Source of the DNA: Labilibaculum sp. K2S | GTDB lineage: Bacteria; Bacteroidota; Bacteroidia; Bacteroidales; Marinifilaceae | Direction: 5' to 3' | Assembly: GCF_030372765.1 (NCBI RefSeq) | Contig: NZ_JAUCMW010000002.1 | Span: 137,285-201,284, forward strand | DNA: 64,000 nucleotides | Shown here: positions 1 through 8,065 of the stretch, piece after piece | Layout: each line of letters begins with the position of its first letter | How positions within the stretch are numbered: position 1 is the first letter of the stretch | Position numbers and translations under genes: made by a program | Notes under the pieces: generated by a model | What the model was told of the DNA's origin: nothing | Databases searched by the model: none | Seen by the model: the letters and a program-made list of their open reading frames with translations, nothing else

Positions 1-203
1 ACATCGAAGGTCAAATTAGAACACGTAACTGGGAAGACAAAGACGGCGTAAAAAGATATACAACTGAAATTTTTGGTACCAGCATGCAAATGTTAGGCCG
101 CAAAGCAGAAGGTGGTTCTGAACCACAAGGAAGTCCTGAAGTCGCCCAACAAACTACTTCTGACTCATCGGCAACAGAAGAAACGGATGATCTTCCTTTT
201 TAG
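1..203 (+). CDS. ssb: Single-stranded DNA-binding protein, 3' end only
   Basis: Only the last 66 codons are in the window; the frame opens at base 3 and ends at TAG 201-203. The visible part is the end of the OB fold ([19 protein letters not shown]), then a polar Q/S/T/E-rich linker and the acidic tip DDLPF. SSB coats single-stranded DNA, and in this family the DDxPF tip recruits repair and replication partners. Linker plus tip make the call secure although the N-terminus is missing. The gene lies 31 bases before gldE on the same strand; the ssb-gldE-gldD order is common in Bacteroidota and suggests co-transcription. Confidence 0.93.
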   Translation, partial: IEGQIRTRNWEDKDGVKRYTTEIFGTSMQMLGRKAEGGSEPQGSPEVAQQTTSDSSATEETDDLPF

Positions 204-234
204 ACATCCTATTTAAAACTAATTTCATACAAAA

Positions 235-1566
235 TTGGAAACTGAAGAATTTACTAAACTTTTTTTTAGCAATACTGATATTGCTTTTTATTCTATAAGT
301 ATAAGTACCATTATAAGTTTGCTTATAATGGTACTTCTTTTGTTTTGTTCTGCGGTGATTTCAGGATCAGAAGTGGCTTTATTTTCACTTTCTCCACAAA
401 ATATTAATGATTTGGAAGCCGATGATAATCCAAAAAACAAAAAGCTTTTAAAATTACTGAGTCAACCGGAGAAGTTGCTGGCAACCATACTAATTGGTAA
501 TAATTTTGTAAACATTGGAATTGTAATATTATCCAGCTTTATCACCAATTCACTAGTCGATTTTTCTAATGCTCCTACATTGGGATTTGTGGTTCAAGTA
601 GTGTTTATTACATTCTTACTTTTACTTTTTGGTGAAATAATCCCAAAAGTGTATGCAGCCCAAACTTCATTGAACTTTTCAAAATTTGTTGCTTACCCTT
701 TATATTATTTAGAAAAAGTGTTTCAACCTCTTTCTATCGCACTTATCAAATCGACCTCGATCGTCAACAATCGTATTTCTAAAAAACAGAATATCTCGAT
801 GGTAGATCTTTCTCAGGCATTAGAACTAACTGCCGATGAAATATCTGAAGAGATGGAAATTTTGGAAGGAATCGTAAACTTTGGCAATATCAATGTTGAA
901 GAAATAATGATATCCAGAATGGATGCTGTAGCCGTAGATGTTAGAACCAGCTTTAGCAAATTAAAATCGGTAATTATTGAATCTGGCTTTTCTCGAATTC
1001 CTGTTTTTGACAAAAGCTTTGACAATATAAAAGGAATATTATATGTGAAAGATTTGCTTCCTCATCATCATAAACCAAGTACATTTCGTTGGCAATCTCT
1101 TATCCGACCACCCTATTATGTGCCCCAGACAAAAAAAATAAATGATTTACTGGAAGAATTTCAAACTCAGAAAAACCATATGGCGGTTGTTGTTGATGAG
1201 TATGGAGGCACTTCAGGAATTATTACCATGGAAGATATTATTGAAGAAATAGTTGGAGATATTACCGATGAGTCGGATGATAATAAGGCTACTTTTACAA
1301 AAGAGGAAGATGGTTCCTACTTATTTGAGGGAAAAACATCCTTAAACGATTTCTTTAAAATTGTAGATATTAGATCGGATATTTTCGATGAGATAAAAGG
1401 TGATGCTGAAACATTAGCAGGTTTACTTCTTGAAATAAAAGGTGAGATTCCACAGAAAAAAGAAGAATTCAAATATAAAAAACATCGCTTTATTGTTGAA
1501 GCTGTAGATAACCGACGAATCAAAAAAATTCGTTTTATACTACCAAAACTCCCTGCGAATAAGTAA
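235..1566 (+). CDS. gldE: Gliding motility-associated protein GldE (DUF21/CBS/CorC family)
   Basis: A 443-residue membrane protein of the CNNM/CorC family. After a short polar N-terminus come hydrophobic segments at about 20-50, 95-115 and 120-140 (DUF21 transmembrane domain), then a tandem CBS pair at about 215-345 (SGFSRIPVFD and VVVDEYGGTSGIITMEDII) and a C-terminal CorC_HlyC domain. In Bacteroidota this paralogue next to gldD is GldE, which works with GldD in gliding and type IX secretion; its biochemical activity is not settled. The start is TTG at 235, since no in-frame ATG precedes the first membrane segment. An inverted repeat (AAGTACCATTATA / TATAATGGTACTT) falls inside codons near 304-332. 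gldD follows after 60 bases. Confidence 0.9.
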   Translation: METEEFTKLFFSNTDIAFYSISISTIISLLIMVLLLFCSAVISGSEVALFSLSPQNINDLEADDNPKNKKLLKLLSQPEKLLATILIGNNFVNIGIVILSSFITNSLVDFSNAPTLGFVVQVVFITFLLLLFGEIIPKVYAAQTSLNFSKFVAYPLYYLEKVFQPLSIALIKSTSIVNNRISKKQNISMVDLSQALELTADEISEEMEILEGIVNFGNINVEEIMISRMDAVAVDVRTSFSKLKSVIIESGFSRIPVFDKSFDNIKGILYVKDLLPHHHKPSTFRWQSLIRPPYYVPQTKKINDLLEEFQTQKNHMAVVVDEYGGTSGIITMEDIIEEIVGDITDESDDNKATFTKEEDGSYLFEGKTSLNDFFKIVDIRSDIFDEIKGDAETLAGLLLEIKGEIPQKKEEFKYKKHRFIVEAVDNRRIKKIRFILPKLPANK

Positions 1567-1626
1567 TTTCGTATCATTAAATAAACAAATGTTCTTAACC
1601 TGCATTTGCGTCTACATCCACAACTT

Positions 1627-2208
1627 ATGAAATTGTATCGAATTCTTTTAACCTTTCTTTTTGTTCTTATCGCTTTGGTGCCCATTTCGTGTAAAAAGAA
1701 ATATACTCCCAAACCGAAAGCATATTTCCGAATTGATTTCCCTTCAAAGGAATATCAAAATTGGAATTCCGATTTTCCATACAGTTTCGATCTTTTATCG
1801 ATGGCAAAAATTGAAGAGGATCCAAGTAAAGGAGCTGAGAAATACTGGATCAACATTCAATATCCCAAATACCATGCAACCATTCACCTTAGTTATAAAA
1901 ATGTAAATAACAACCTGGAAGAGTATCTGGAAGATTCGAGAAAAATGGCATACAAACACTCCATTATGGCAGATGCTATTGCCGAACAGATCTATATCAA
2001 TGATAAAGAAAAGGTTTATGGTATGATCTATCGGATTAAGGGCAATGCTGCATCATCGGTTCAGTTTGTTGCAACAGATAGTACAAACCATTTCTTAAGA
2101 GGAGCTTTGTATTTTCAGGAACATCCTAATCAAGATTCTTTAGCACCGGTCATTCAATTCATCGACAAAGATATTGTTCGTCTGATGGAAAGTCTGAAAT
2201 GGAAATAA
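1627..2208 (+). CDS. gldD: Gliding motility lipoprotein GldD
   Basis: About 193 residues. I chose ATG 1627 because it gives a clean lipoprotein signal: MKLYRI, a hydrophobic core, then the lipobox ending VPISC with Cys at residue 22 and lysines behind it. An upstream in-frame TTG at 1606 would only add seven residues before the signal. The mature part (YFRIDFPSKEY, WINIQYPKYHATIHLSYK, MAYKHSIMADAI) matches GldD, a lipoprotein required for gliding and type IX secretion in Flavobacterium. Position after gldE and before a phosphopantetheinyl transferase is the usual arrangement. The protein is probably anchored in the envelope by its acylated Cys. Confidence 0.9.
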   Translation: MKLYRILLTFLFVLIALVPISCKKKYTPKPKAYFRIDFPSKEYQNWNSDFPYSFDLLSMAKIEEDPSKGAEKYWINIQYPKYHATIHLSYKNVNNNLEEYLEDSRKMAYKHSIMADAIAEQIYINDKEKVYGMIYRIKGNAASSVQFVATDSTNHFLRGALYFQEHPNQDSLAPVIQFIDKDIVRLMESLKWK

Positions 2209-2224
2209 GTTAATATTGTGATTC

Positions 2225-2866
2225 ATGCCAATTTGCAATCAAATACAAATTAATAATTCCTGCAGACTAATTGTTTGGAAAACCTCTGAACCTCTGGAAG
2301 AACTGCTGCAGATTGTACGCTTAACTCCCAACGAAGAAGCAAAACTTAACTCGTTCGGGAGTCAATCCCGTAAAATTGAATTTGCAGCAACACGTTGCCT
2401 GCTGCAATTGTGCTTAGGGGAAAATGTTCAGATTAAAAATGATGAGCATGGCAAGCCTCATCTTATCAATTCAGACTTGAACATTAGTATCTCTCATACG
2501 AAATCATACGTTGGTATTCTAATTGGAGACAAGCACTCTGTTGCATTGGATATGGAATATTTATCGGATCGGGTGAATAGAATTGCCTGTCGATTCCTTT
2601 CAGAAACTGAGTTAAATAATATTGAAGAAGAAAATAAGATCTTACATCTTTATCAGCATTGGTGTGCCAAGGAATGTTTAATTAAAATGTATGGAAAAAA
2701 AGATGTTCATTTAATCGATGAATTAAAGATTTCCCCTTTTTCTCCCGGTGACTCTACATTCTCTGGTCAGGTTTACAGAACAGATTTTTCCAAAACATAT
2801 ACGTTTCATTATCTGCTATTCGACAACCATTTATTGGTTTATTCCACAAAAAGAAACCAACAGTAG
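2225..2866 (+). CDS. 4'-phosphopantetheinyl transferase superfamily protein (Sfp type)
   Basis: A 213-residue soluble protein with the Sfp-family landmarks in order: GKPHL and ISISHTKSYV (about 80-100), the Mg-binding segment VALDMEY (about 113-119; usually GIDIE) and HWCAKECLIKMYGKK (about 152-166), the WxxKEA motif with Cys for Ala. The family moves phosphopantetheine from CoA to a Ser of acyl- or peptidyl-carrier proteins. No separate acpS is visible here, so this may serve fatty acid synthesis or a secondary pathway; the sequence does not decide. It starts 16 bases after gldD and looks co-transcribed with it. Confidence 0.85.
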   Translation: MPICNQIQINNSCRLIVWKTSEPLEELLQIVRLTPNEEAKLNSFGSQSRKIEFAATRCLLQLCLGENVQIKNDEHGKPHLINSDLNISISHTKSYVGILIGDKHSVALDMEYLSDRVNRIACRFLSETELNNIEEENKILHLYQHWCAKECLIKMYGKKDVHLIDELKISPFSPGDSTFSGQVYRTDFSKTYTFHYLLFDNHLLVYSTKRNQQ

Positions 2867-2914
2867 TTGAATTATCAATTACGATTGGCTTAATATCTAT
2901 TAAAGGAAACTTTC

Positions 2915-4546
2915 CTAATTCACCAACTCTTCAATCGGATTTCCATCGCAACCGGAAGGAATCGAAATGTTCAGGAAACTTGAAATTGTAGGAACAATAT
3001 CCTCAATATAAACCGATCGTGAAATTACCGACCGCTTAATTTTCCATCCGTACCAAAACAAAGGAACCTGATTGGTATAGGAATATTGCGCAATCTCATC
3101 ACGTTCATCTTTTATTTTATGCATCCATCCTTGTTCCAACGTAAGCATTACATCACCCGATCGTTTTTGATTGAAAGAGCGTTGCACTTTTTGCAATATT
3201 CCATGTGTATAATTCGATTTCACCAAACTATTCGCAGTAGTAGTAGTTGCCACTCCCGAAAACTGAATTAAAAATTCAGCAGCCTTAATTTGCAGATCAA
3301 TAATTGACAGTTTCGAATCTTCGATCAGCTGATGATTTAAATAAACCTGTTGCGAATCATAGCCTAAAACCCATTCTCCATTTCCATATAATATATTGAA
3401 ATACGATTTTAATAAAGCAATTGCATTGTAAGTACTAAAGTAGCCGTTCGGAATATTTTGTTCTGAAAGATTCTCGGGCGTATAATTAGCAGATTGATCT
3501 GCAGTTACAAACACCAATACATTCTCCAGTCCAATCTGCTCATCTAAAAACGAAAGGAAATGTTCCAACTCCTGATCTAATCTGATAAAATTATCGATCA
3601 TTTCGGGAGCAAAAGGGGACAAGTCTCTATGTTTCTCATCCAAACAGGAAAAGGTGACAGATAAAAAATCAGCATCATCATCTTTACCCAAATTCTCGTT
3701 AATAATAGCAGATATAGCAAAATCCTTTACCAACATATTCCCAAAAGGTGTCGTTTTAATCGCCTTGTATCCGTGCTCTCTCTTCTCCTTATTCAAATCG
3801 TAGAAAAACTGATTATTCAAACCAACTTTCCCAAGTAATTTATCAGACACACTCGGTGCATTTCCTTCATTAAAAGGTGTCCAAACACGATTTAGATAAA
3901 AATCAGCAAACTTTTTCTCATTAAATTCCTTCACCCAATTGTACAAGGTATCCTGGTAATACGATGATGTTATAAATTTCCCTGAAAGATCATCCATCCA
4001 ATAAGCTCCGTCGGCAGCATGGCCGGCAGAAAACAAAGCTGATTCACAGTTTAAAGCCACACCAACCACTCTCGAACGAGAGTTGAACAACTTAATTTCG
4101 TCTCCTAATGTTGATGCCAGCATCTTTTTTGGTGAACTCCCCTTCTCTTCGGATTCTATTCCCACAAGTTTGGTTTCTGAATCCTCTTTCGCCAATTCAA
4201 GTTCTCCCGATAAGCGATTGTACCATCCGTTTGAAATAATACCATGAAAAGCTGGTGGTGTACCTGTAAATATAGAAGCATGATCGGGTCCTGTTTGAGA
4301 ATACAAATAACTAAATTTAGCGTTTTTGCAATAGGTTCCCTGATTCATTAATCGTTTGAATCCTCCATCTCCAAGCAAATTTGAATAGCGAAAAAAATAA
4401 TCGGCACGTAAATGATCTACAACAATACCTACAACAAGCTTTGGTTTTTCTGATGGGATTTTTCGCGTATTTTGTGCAATTGAAAATTGAATTGTAAATA
4501 CTAGCAGTGCAAATAACAGGGTTCCGAATCTTTTATTCATTATCAT
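2915..4546 (-). CDS. PafA-like alkaline phosphatase-superfamily protein, metal site degraded
   Basis: A 543-residue protein with a signal peptide (cleavage after about residue 25, SIAQ). It aligns from memory with Bacteroidota PafA phosphomonoesterases: VVGIVVDHLRAD (metal Asp44), a nucleophile region YSQTGPDHASIFTGTPPAFH (Ser83 at the Thr/Ser position), SCLDEKHRD (Asp303), VFVTADQSAN (Asp350) and a C-terminal VPLFWYGW. Three histidine zinc ligands of active PafA are not where expected: His four residues after Asp303 is Arg (a His sits one earlier), the His after Asp350 is Gln351, and the late GTTHG-type His segment is replaced around 478-484. The fold call is solid; phosphatase activity is doubtful. 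It converges on the phosphopantetheinyl transferase gene. Confidence 0.82.
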   Translation of the reverse strand: MIMNKRFGTLLFALLVFTIQFSIAQNTRKIPSEKPKLVVGIVVDHLRADYFFRYSNLLGDGGFKRLMNQGTYCKNAKFSYLYSQTGPDHASIFTGTPPAFHGIISNGWYNRLSGELELAKEDSETKLVGIESEEKGSSPKKMLASTLGDEIKLFNSRSRVVGVALNCESALFSAGHAADGAYWMDDLSGKFITSSYYQDTLYNWVKEFNEKKFADFYLNRVWTPFNEGNAPSVSDKLLGKVGLNNQFFYDLNKEKREHGYKAIKTTPFGNMLVKDFAISAIINENLGKDDDADFLSVTFSCLDEKHRDLSPFAPEMIDNFIRLDQELEHFLSFLDEQIGLENVLVFVTADQSANYTPENLSEQNIPNGYFSTYNAIALLKSYFNILYGNGEWVLGYDSQQVYLNHQLIEDSKLSIIDLQIKAAEFLIQFSGVATTTTANSLVKSNYTHGILQKVQRSFNQKRSGDVMLTLEQGWMHKIKDERDEIAQYSYTNQVPLFWYGWKIKRSVISRSVYIEDIVPTISSFLNISIPSGCDGNPIEELVN

Positions 4547-4665
4547 TCTCGTTGTGGTTATTAACTATTGGCCACAAATATAATCGATTCGAGTTGATTA
4601 AAAAGAAATTGAATTTGATATTACAGGAACTTTAACATTTGTAGCTTAAACCAGCATTCAAACAG

Positions 4666-5016
4666 TTATTTTTTCCGAGGCTGATATCTGATTACATCGA
4701 CTTGTTCCATCGTAATCATTCCTCCTCCACCCGATTTTTCAATTAACAGTTCAATAATGTGAAGAAAACCGTTAACTTTTTCTTCAGAGTCTACCACCTC
4801 AATAATAATTGGCAAATCATCTGATAAAGTAAATATTTTTGAAGAATGAATTCGTGAATTTGCTCCATAAGACATGATTCCCCGATGAACTGTTGCTCCT
4901 GCCAAACCATATCTTTTTGCACCGTAAACAATTGCCTCATAAAGAGGTCTTTGATAAACCTGATCGGCTTCTCCAACAAATACGCGAAGTAACTTGGCCT
5001 GACCTTTCAGTTTCAT
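4666..5016 (-). CDS. DUF190 PII-like protein paired with the fluoride channel
   Basis: A 116-residue soluble protein: KLLRVFVGEADQVYQRPLYEAIV, then GLAGATVHRGIMSYGANS, DLPIIIEVVDSEEKV and GMITMEQVDVIRY. This is DUF190, a small ferredoxin-like fold resembling PII signalling proteins, often encoded beside crcB/fluC. It begins 12 bases after crcB, so the two are surely co-transcribed. A role in sensing or tuning fluoride export is inference from this linkage; no ligand is known to me. The length is normal for the family and nothing looks truncated. Confidence 0.85.
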   Translation of the reverse strand: MKLKGQAKLLRVFVGEADQVYQRPLYEAIVYGAKRYGLAGATVHRGIMSYGANSRIHSSKIFTLSDDLPIIIEVVDSEEKVNGFLHIIELLIEKSGGGGMITMEQVDVIRYQPRKK

Positions 5017-5028
5017 ATGAATTTACGT

Positions 5029-5406
5029 TTAGAATAGTTTATGAATTTGTGTGCCAAAGTAAACTGCAAGTAATCCCAGAAATACACTTCCGGCCACATA
5101 TACTGAAAGATACAAAAATCCACTGTCTTTTAAAAGATTAAGATTATCGAATGCAAAAGATGAAAAAGTTGTAAAACCTCCACAAAAGCCTACAGCTAGA
5201 AACATCCGCATTTCCGGACTCACCAAGTTATCCCGCTCCGCCAAGGAATATATTACTCCTATTATAAAACTGCCTACAATATTTACTGTCATGGTTCCTA
5301 TTGGAAAAATGGTATCAAAATAACGATGAAGACCTTGTCCTACCAAAAATCGAGAGACACTTCCTAAAAAGCCTCCTATTCCTACCAATAAAACTGTACG
5401 AAACAT
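5029..5406 (-). CDS. crcB: Fluoride channel CrcB/Fluc
   Basis: A 125-residue integral membrane protein with four hydrophobic segments (about 1-20, 37-55, 66-86, 98-120). It carries the hallmarks GGFLGSVSRF, TVNIVGSF (pore Asn) and GFCGGFTTFSSF (the Gly/Thr/Phe region of the Fluc pore). Fluc proteins act as dual-topology dimers that let toxic fluoride leave the cytoplasm. The gene precedes a DUF190 partner by 12 bases and follows the ychF terminator. I looked for a fluoride riboswitch in the roughly 60-base leader and did not find its consensus. Confidence 0.93.
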   Translation of the reverse strand: MFRTVLLVGIGGFLGSVSRFLVGQGLHRYFDTIFPIGTMTVNIVGSFIIGVIYSLAERDNLVSPEMRMFLAVGFCGGFTTFSSFAFDNLNLLKDSGFLYLSVYVAGSVFLGLLAVYFGTQIHKLF

Positions 5407-5467
5407 GCGATATTAAAATTATATAATGAATAATTAGTAATGGGCAATTCAAAATCATTCCCGATGA

Positions 5468-5475
5468 CAAAGATA
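5468..5475 (-). promoter_or_regulatory. Probable -7 box for crcB-DUF190
   Basis: The minus strand reads TATCTTTG, an exact match to the Bacteroidota -7 consensus TAnnTTTG, about 60 bases before the crcB ATG and just past the ychF terminator. No TTG lies at the preferred 19-21 base spacing; the nearest is at about 25, inside the terminator T-run. Function is inferred. Confidence 0.4.
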
Positions 5476-5501
5476 CTAATCTTGATTTAGATAAATAATG
5501 C

Positions 5502-5533
5502 AAAAAAAAATGACCGTTCAAATTGAACAGCCA
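5502..5533 (-). terminator. Rho-independent terminator after ychF
   Basis: On the minus strand TGGCTGTTCAA pairs with TTGAACGGTCA (two G-T pairs) around a minimal loop, followed at once by nine T. It lies 25 bases after the ychF stop codon and separates ychF from crcB. Confidence 0.8.
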
Positions 5534-5557
5534 TTCATGTTTCATTAGAAAATTCAA

Positions 5558-6658
5558 TTATACGTTGAATCGGAAGTGCATAATATCACCATCCTGAACT
5601 ACATATTCTTTTCCTTCCACATTCATTTTACCAGCTTCCTTACAAGCTGCCTCTGAACCTAAGCTTGAAAAATCTTCGAACTTAATTACCTCTGCACGAA
5701 TAAATCCTTTTTCAAAATCGGTATGAATAACACCAGCTGCCTGAGGCGCCTTTGCTCCTTTAGGATAGGTCCATGATCTTACCTCTTTTACTCCTGCTGT
5801 GAAATAAGTTTCAAGATTAAGCAATCTGAATGCTGCCTTTATTAATTTATTAACGCCTGGTTCCTTTAGACCTAAGTCTTCCAAAAACATTTGTTTCTCT
5901 TCGTAAGTTTCCAGTTCTGCAATATCAGCTTCGATACCGGCACCAACAACAATTACCTCTGCATTTTCATCTTTAACCGCTTCTCGAACCGCATCAACAT
6001 GAACATTGCCATTCACTACAGATGCTTCATCAACATTACAAACGTATAAAATAGGTTTTGTAGTTAGTAAATGAAGATCCCCTGCTACTTTCTCATCAGC
6101 CTCGCTCAATTCAACCACACGCCCAGACTTACCTTGTTCTAAAGCTTCCTTATATCTTCCCAATACCTCAGTTAAACGAACCGCATCAGGATTTTTCCCA
6201 ATTTTCGCCAATTTAGCCGCCTTTTGCAATCTTGCTTCAACAGTTTCTAAATCCTTCAACTGCAATTCAATATCAATGGTTTCTTTATCCCGGATAGGAT
6301 TTACAGAACCATCAACATGAACAATATTGTCATCTTCGAAACAACGTAAAACATGTATAATCGCATTCGTCTCACGTATGTTTGAAAGAAATTTATTTCC
6401 TAAACCTTCTCCTTTACTTGCTCCTTTTACCAAACCAGCAATATCAACAATTTCCATTACCGAAGGCTGAACTCTTTGCGGATTTACCAATTCAGTCAAT
6501 CTGATTAAGCGTTCATCAGGAATGGTAATTACTCCAACGTTAGGTTCTATGGTACAAAAAGGGAAATTTGCCGATTGTGCTTTTGCATTCGACAAACAAT
6601 TAAATAAGGTGGATTTTCCAACATTTGGTAATCCTACAATTCCACACTGTAAAGCCAT
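5558..6658 (-). CDS. ychF: Ribosome-binding ATPase YchF (Obg family)
   Basis: A 366-residue Obg-family P-loop protein of normal length. It has [12 protein letters not shown] (Walker A, residues 7-18), the G3 segment [20 protein letters not shown], and CNVDE where GTPases have NKxD; that change explains why YchF prefers ATP. The C-terminal TGS domain contains [19 protein letters not shown] and ends at HFRFNV. YchF binds ribosomes and affects translation and stress responses in other bacteria. It has its own promoter (6711-6741) and terminator, so it is a single-gene transcript diverging from the transglutaminase-like gene. Confidence 0.95.
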   Translation of the reverse strand: MALQCGIVGLPNVGKSTLFNCLSNAKAQSANFPFCTIEPNVGVITIPDERLIRLTELVNPQRVQPSVMEIVDIAGLVKGASKGEGLGNKFLSNIRETNAIIHVLRCFEDDNIVHVDGSVNPIRDKETIDIELQLKDLETVEARLQKAAKLAKIGKNPDAVRLTEVLGRYKEALEQGKSGRVVELSEADEKVAGDLHLLTTKPILYVCNVDEASVVNGNVHVDAVREAVKDENAEVIVVGAGIEADIAELETYEEKQMFLEDLGLKEPGVNKLIKAAFRLLNLETYFTAGVKEVRSWTYPKGAKAPQAAGVIHTDFEKGFIRAEVIKFEDFSSLGSEAACKEAGKMNVEGKEYVVQDGDIMHFRFNV

Positions 6659-6710
6659 GGCTATTTATATATTATATGATTTGCTACTATTCAATTTTAA
6701 AAAATCTGTG

Positions 6711-6741
6711 CAAAAGTACATTTTAATTTTCGTTGTGCCAA
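6711..6741 (-). promoter_or_regulatory. Promoter of ychF
   Basis: On the minus strand TTG (6741-6739) is followed after 20 bases by TACTTTTG (6718-6711). This matches the Bacteroidota primary sigma consensus TTG-N19-21-TAnnTTTG in both boxes and in spacing. The start of transcription would be near 6704, about 45 bases before the ATG. Confidence 0.7.
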
Positions 6742-6837
6742 TTTTAAACTTTTATCTCCTAAATAAATGTTAAAGGATGAAAATCAGTAAATAGGCTATT
6801 TATATTTTCATTAGCTTTAAGCATAGGGCGTTTTACT

Positions 6838-7881
6838 ATGTATAAAAAACTGGCAATCATTATTTTTTTAACATTGGTTTCTCTTGAGTTCATGCAAGCT
6901 CAGGAACCAGCATTCGGTAGATATAGAGATATTGACCGTCATGTAAAAAAAACACCCGACAGCTTATCCCGAAATATTGTTTTATTGCACAATTATTTAG
7001 TAGCTCCCGCAAAAAATGATGAGGACAAAATCCGGGCTTTTTACCTATGGATTATCTCTAATATAGAATATAAAGATCAGGTAGAATTACTATTCGACCC
7101 CAACCTGTTTTTTTATATGGGATCAAACAATTGCTCTTCTCCGGTTTGTGTTTTACAGAAAGGTAAAGCCGTTTGCGAAGGGTTTTCTAGGTTATTTGAA
7201 TTTTTCTGTACCTATTCCGGATTTGAATCCTACAGCATTGGAGGATACATCACTAAAAATGGAGCCCTGCAAGATCGTGCTACTCATTCGTGGAATGTTG
7301 TTAAAATAAATAATGGATGGCGGTTTTTCGATTTAAGTTGGGCCAATGCCATACTCTACCATTCTGGAATTAAAAGCAAAATAAACGAATATTTTATGGT
7401 TCCTCCGGAAGAATTTATCTTAAGCCATTTACCTATTATCCCAATGTGGCAATTTTTAGAGAATCCAATTAGCTTGCAAATATTTAATTTGGGAGAAGAA
7501 TCAATAAAGAACTATCTAAAGACTGCCCCAGCCAATTACAACCATGCCGACACCTTAACAAATTTTAAACAATTGTCTGCCACAAAAAAAAGTTTAAAAA
7601 CAGCTCAGGAAATATACAGGACAAATCCAAACAATAAATTCAATCTTGCTATCGAATATTATCGATACGCCCGAAATATGCTCAGTTTTGATGGTGAAAT
7701 AGATACTCTAAATTATTTTAGATTGATAAAAGCCAAAGAGAAAATGCAATTAGCAATTGATTTGTTTACATCCTCTTCTGACATCTCCGCACAAATTATG
7801 CTCTTGCAAATTAAAGCTGACCTGTCAAAAGTTGACAAGCTTATAAATTCGGCAAGCTCAGATATTAAGTATCTCAAATAA
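6838..7881 (+). CDS. Secreted transglutaminase-like domain protein
   Basis: A 347-residue protein with an N-terminal signal peptide (KKLAIIIFLTLVSLEFMQAQ, cleavage near residue 21). The transglutaminase-like core spans about 60-190: GKAVCEGFSRLFEFF gives the catalytic Cys, THSWNVVKIN the His and WRFFDLSWA the Asp, in canonical order. Such domains in bacteria are mostly cysteine proteases or peptide-modifying enzymes; no substrate can be named. The C-terminal third is helical and charged, without a sorting domain. The gene stands alone, diverging from ychF, and the next gene (VWA protein) is 184 bases away. Confidence 0.8.
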   Translation: MYKKLAIIIFLTLVSLEFMQAQEPAFGRYRDIDRHVKKTPDSLSRNIVLLHNYLVAPAKNDEDKIRAFYLWIISNIEYKDQVELLFDPNLFFYMGSNNCSSPVCVLQKGKAVCEGFSRLFEFFCTYSGFESYSIGGYITKNGALQDRATHSWNVVKINNGWRFFDLSWANAILYHSGIKSKINEYFMVPPEEFILSHLPIIPMWQFLENPISLQIFNLGEESIKNYLKTAPANYNHADTLTNFKQLSATKKSLKTAQEIYRTNPNNKFNLAIEYYRYARNMLSFDGEIDTLNYFRLIKAKEKMQLAIDLFTSSSDISAQIMLLQIKADLSKVDKLINSASSDIKYLK

Positions 7882-8065
7882 GCAACTTTTATCCTCTGTC
7901 TCGAATTTCACTATACGTCAAAATTTGTATGGAAAATAAAATAACAATTGATAATTAACCATAATACACCTATCATTAATTAAATTTAAAATTACAGGAA
8001 CTATCGATTTTAATTCTTTAACACATTCCTTATCTTTACTTACTAATCAAAACAACCCCCTACTC

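Noticed and set aside
304..332. Inverted repeat inside the start of gldE as a terminator or attenuator
   Set aside because: It lies within codons of the first membrane segment and has no following T-run; Ile/Leu/Ser codon choice can produce it.
5407..5500. Fluoride (crcB) riboswitch before crcB
   Set aside because: The conserved GGNGAUGG and CUGAUGA-type segments are not visible in the leader.
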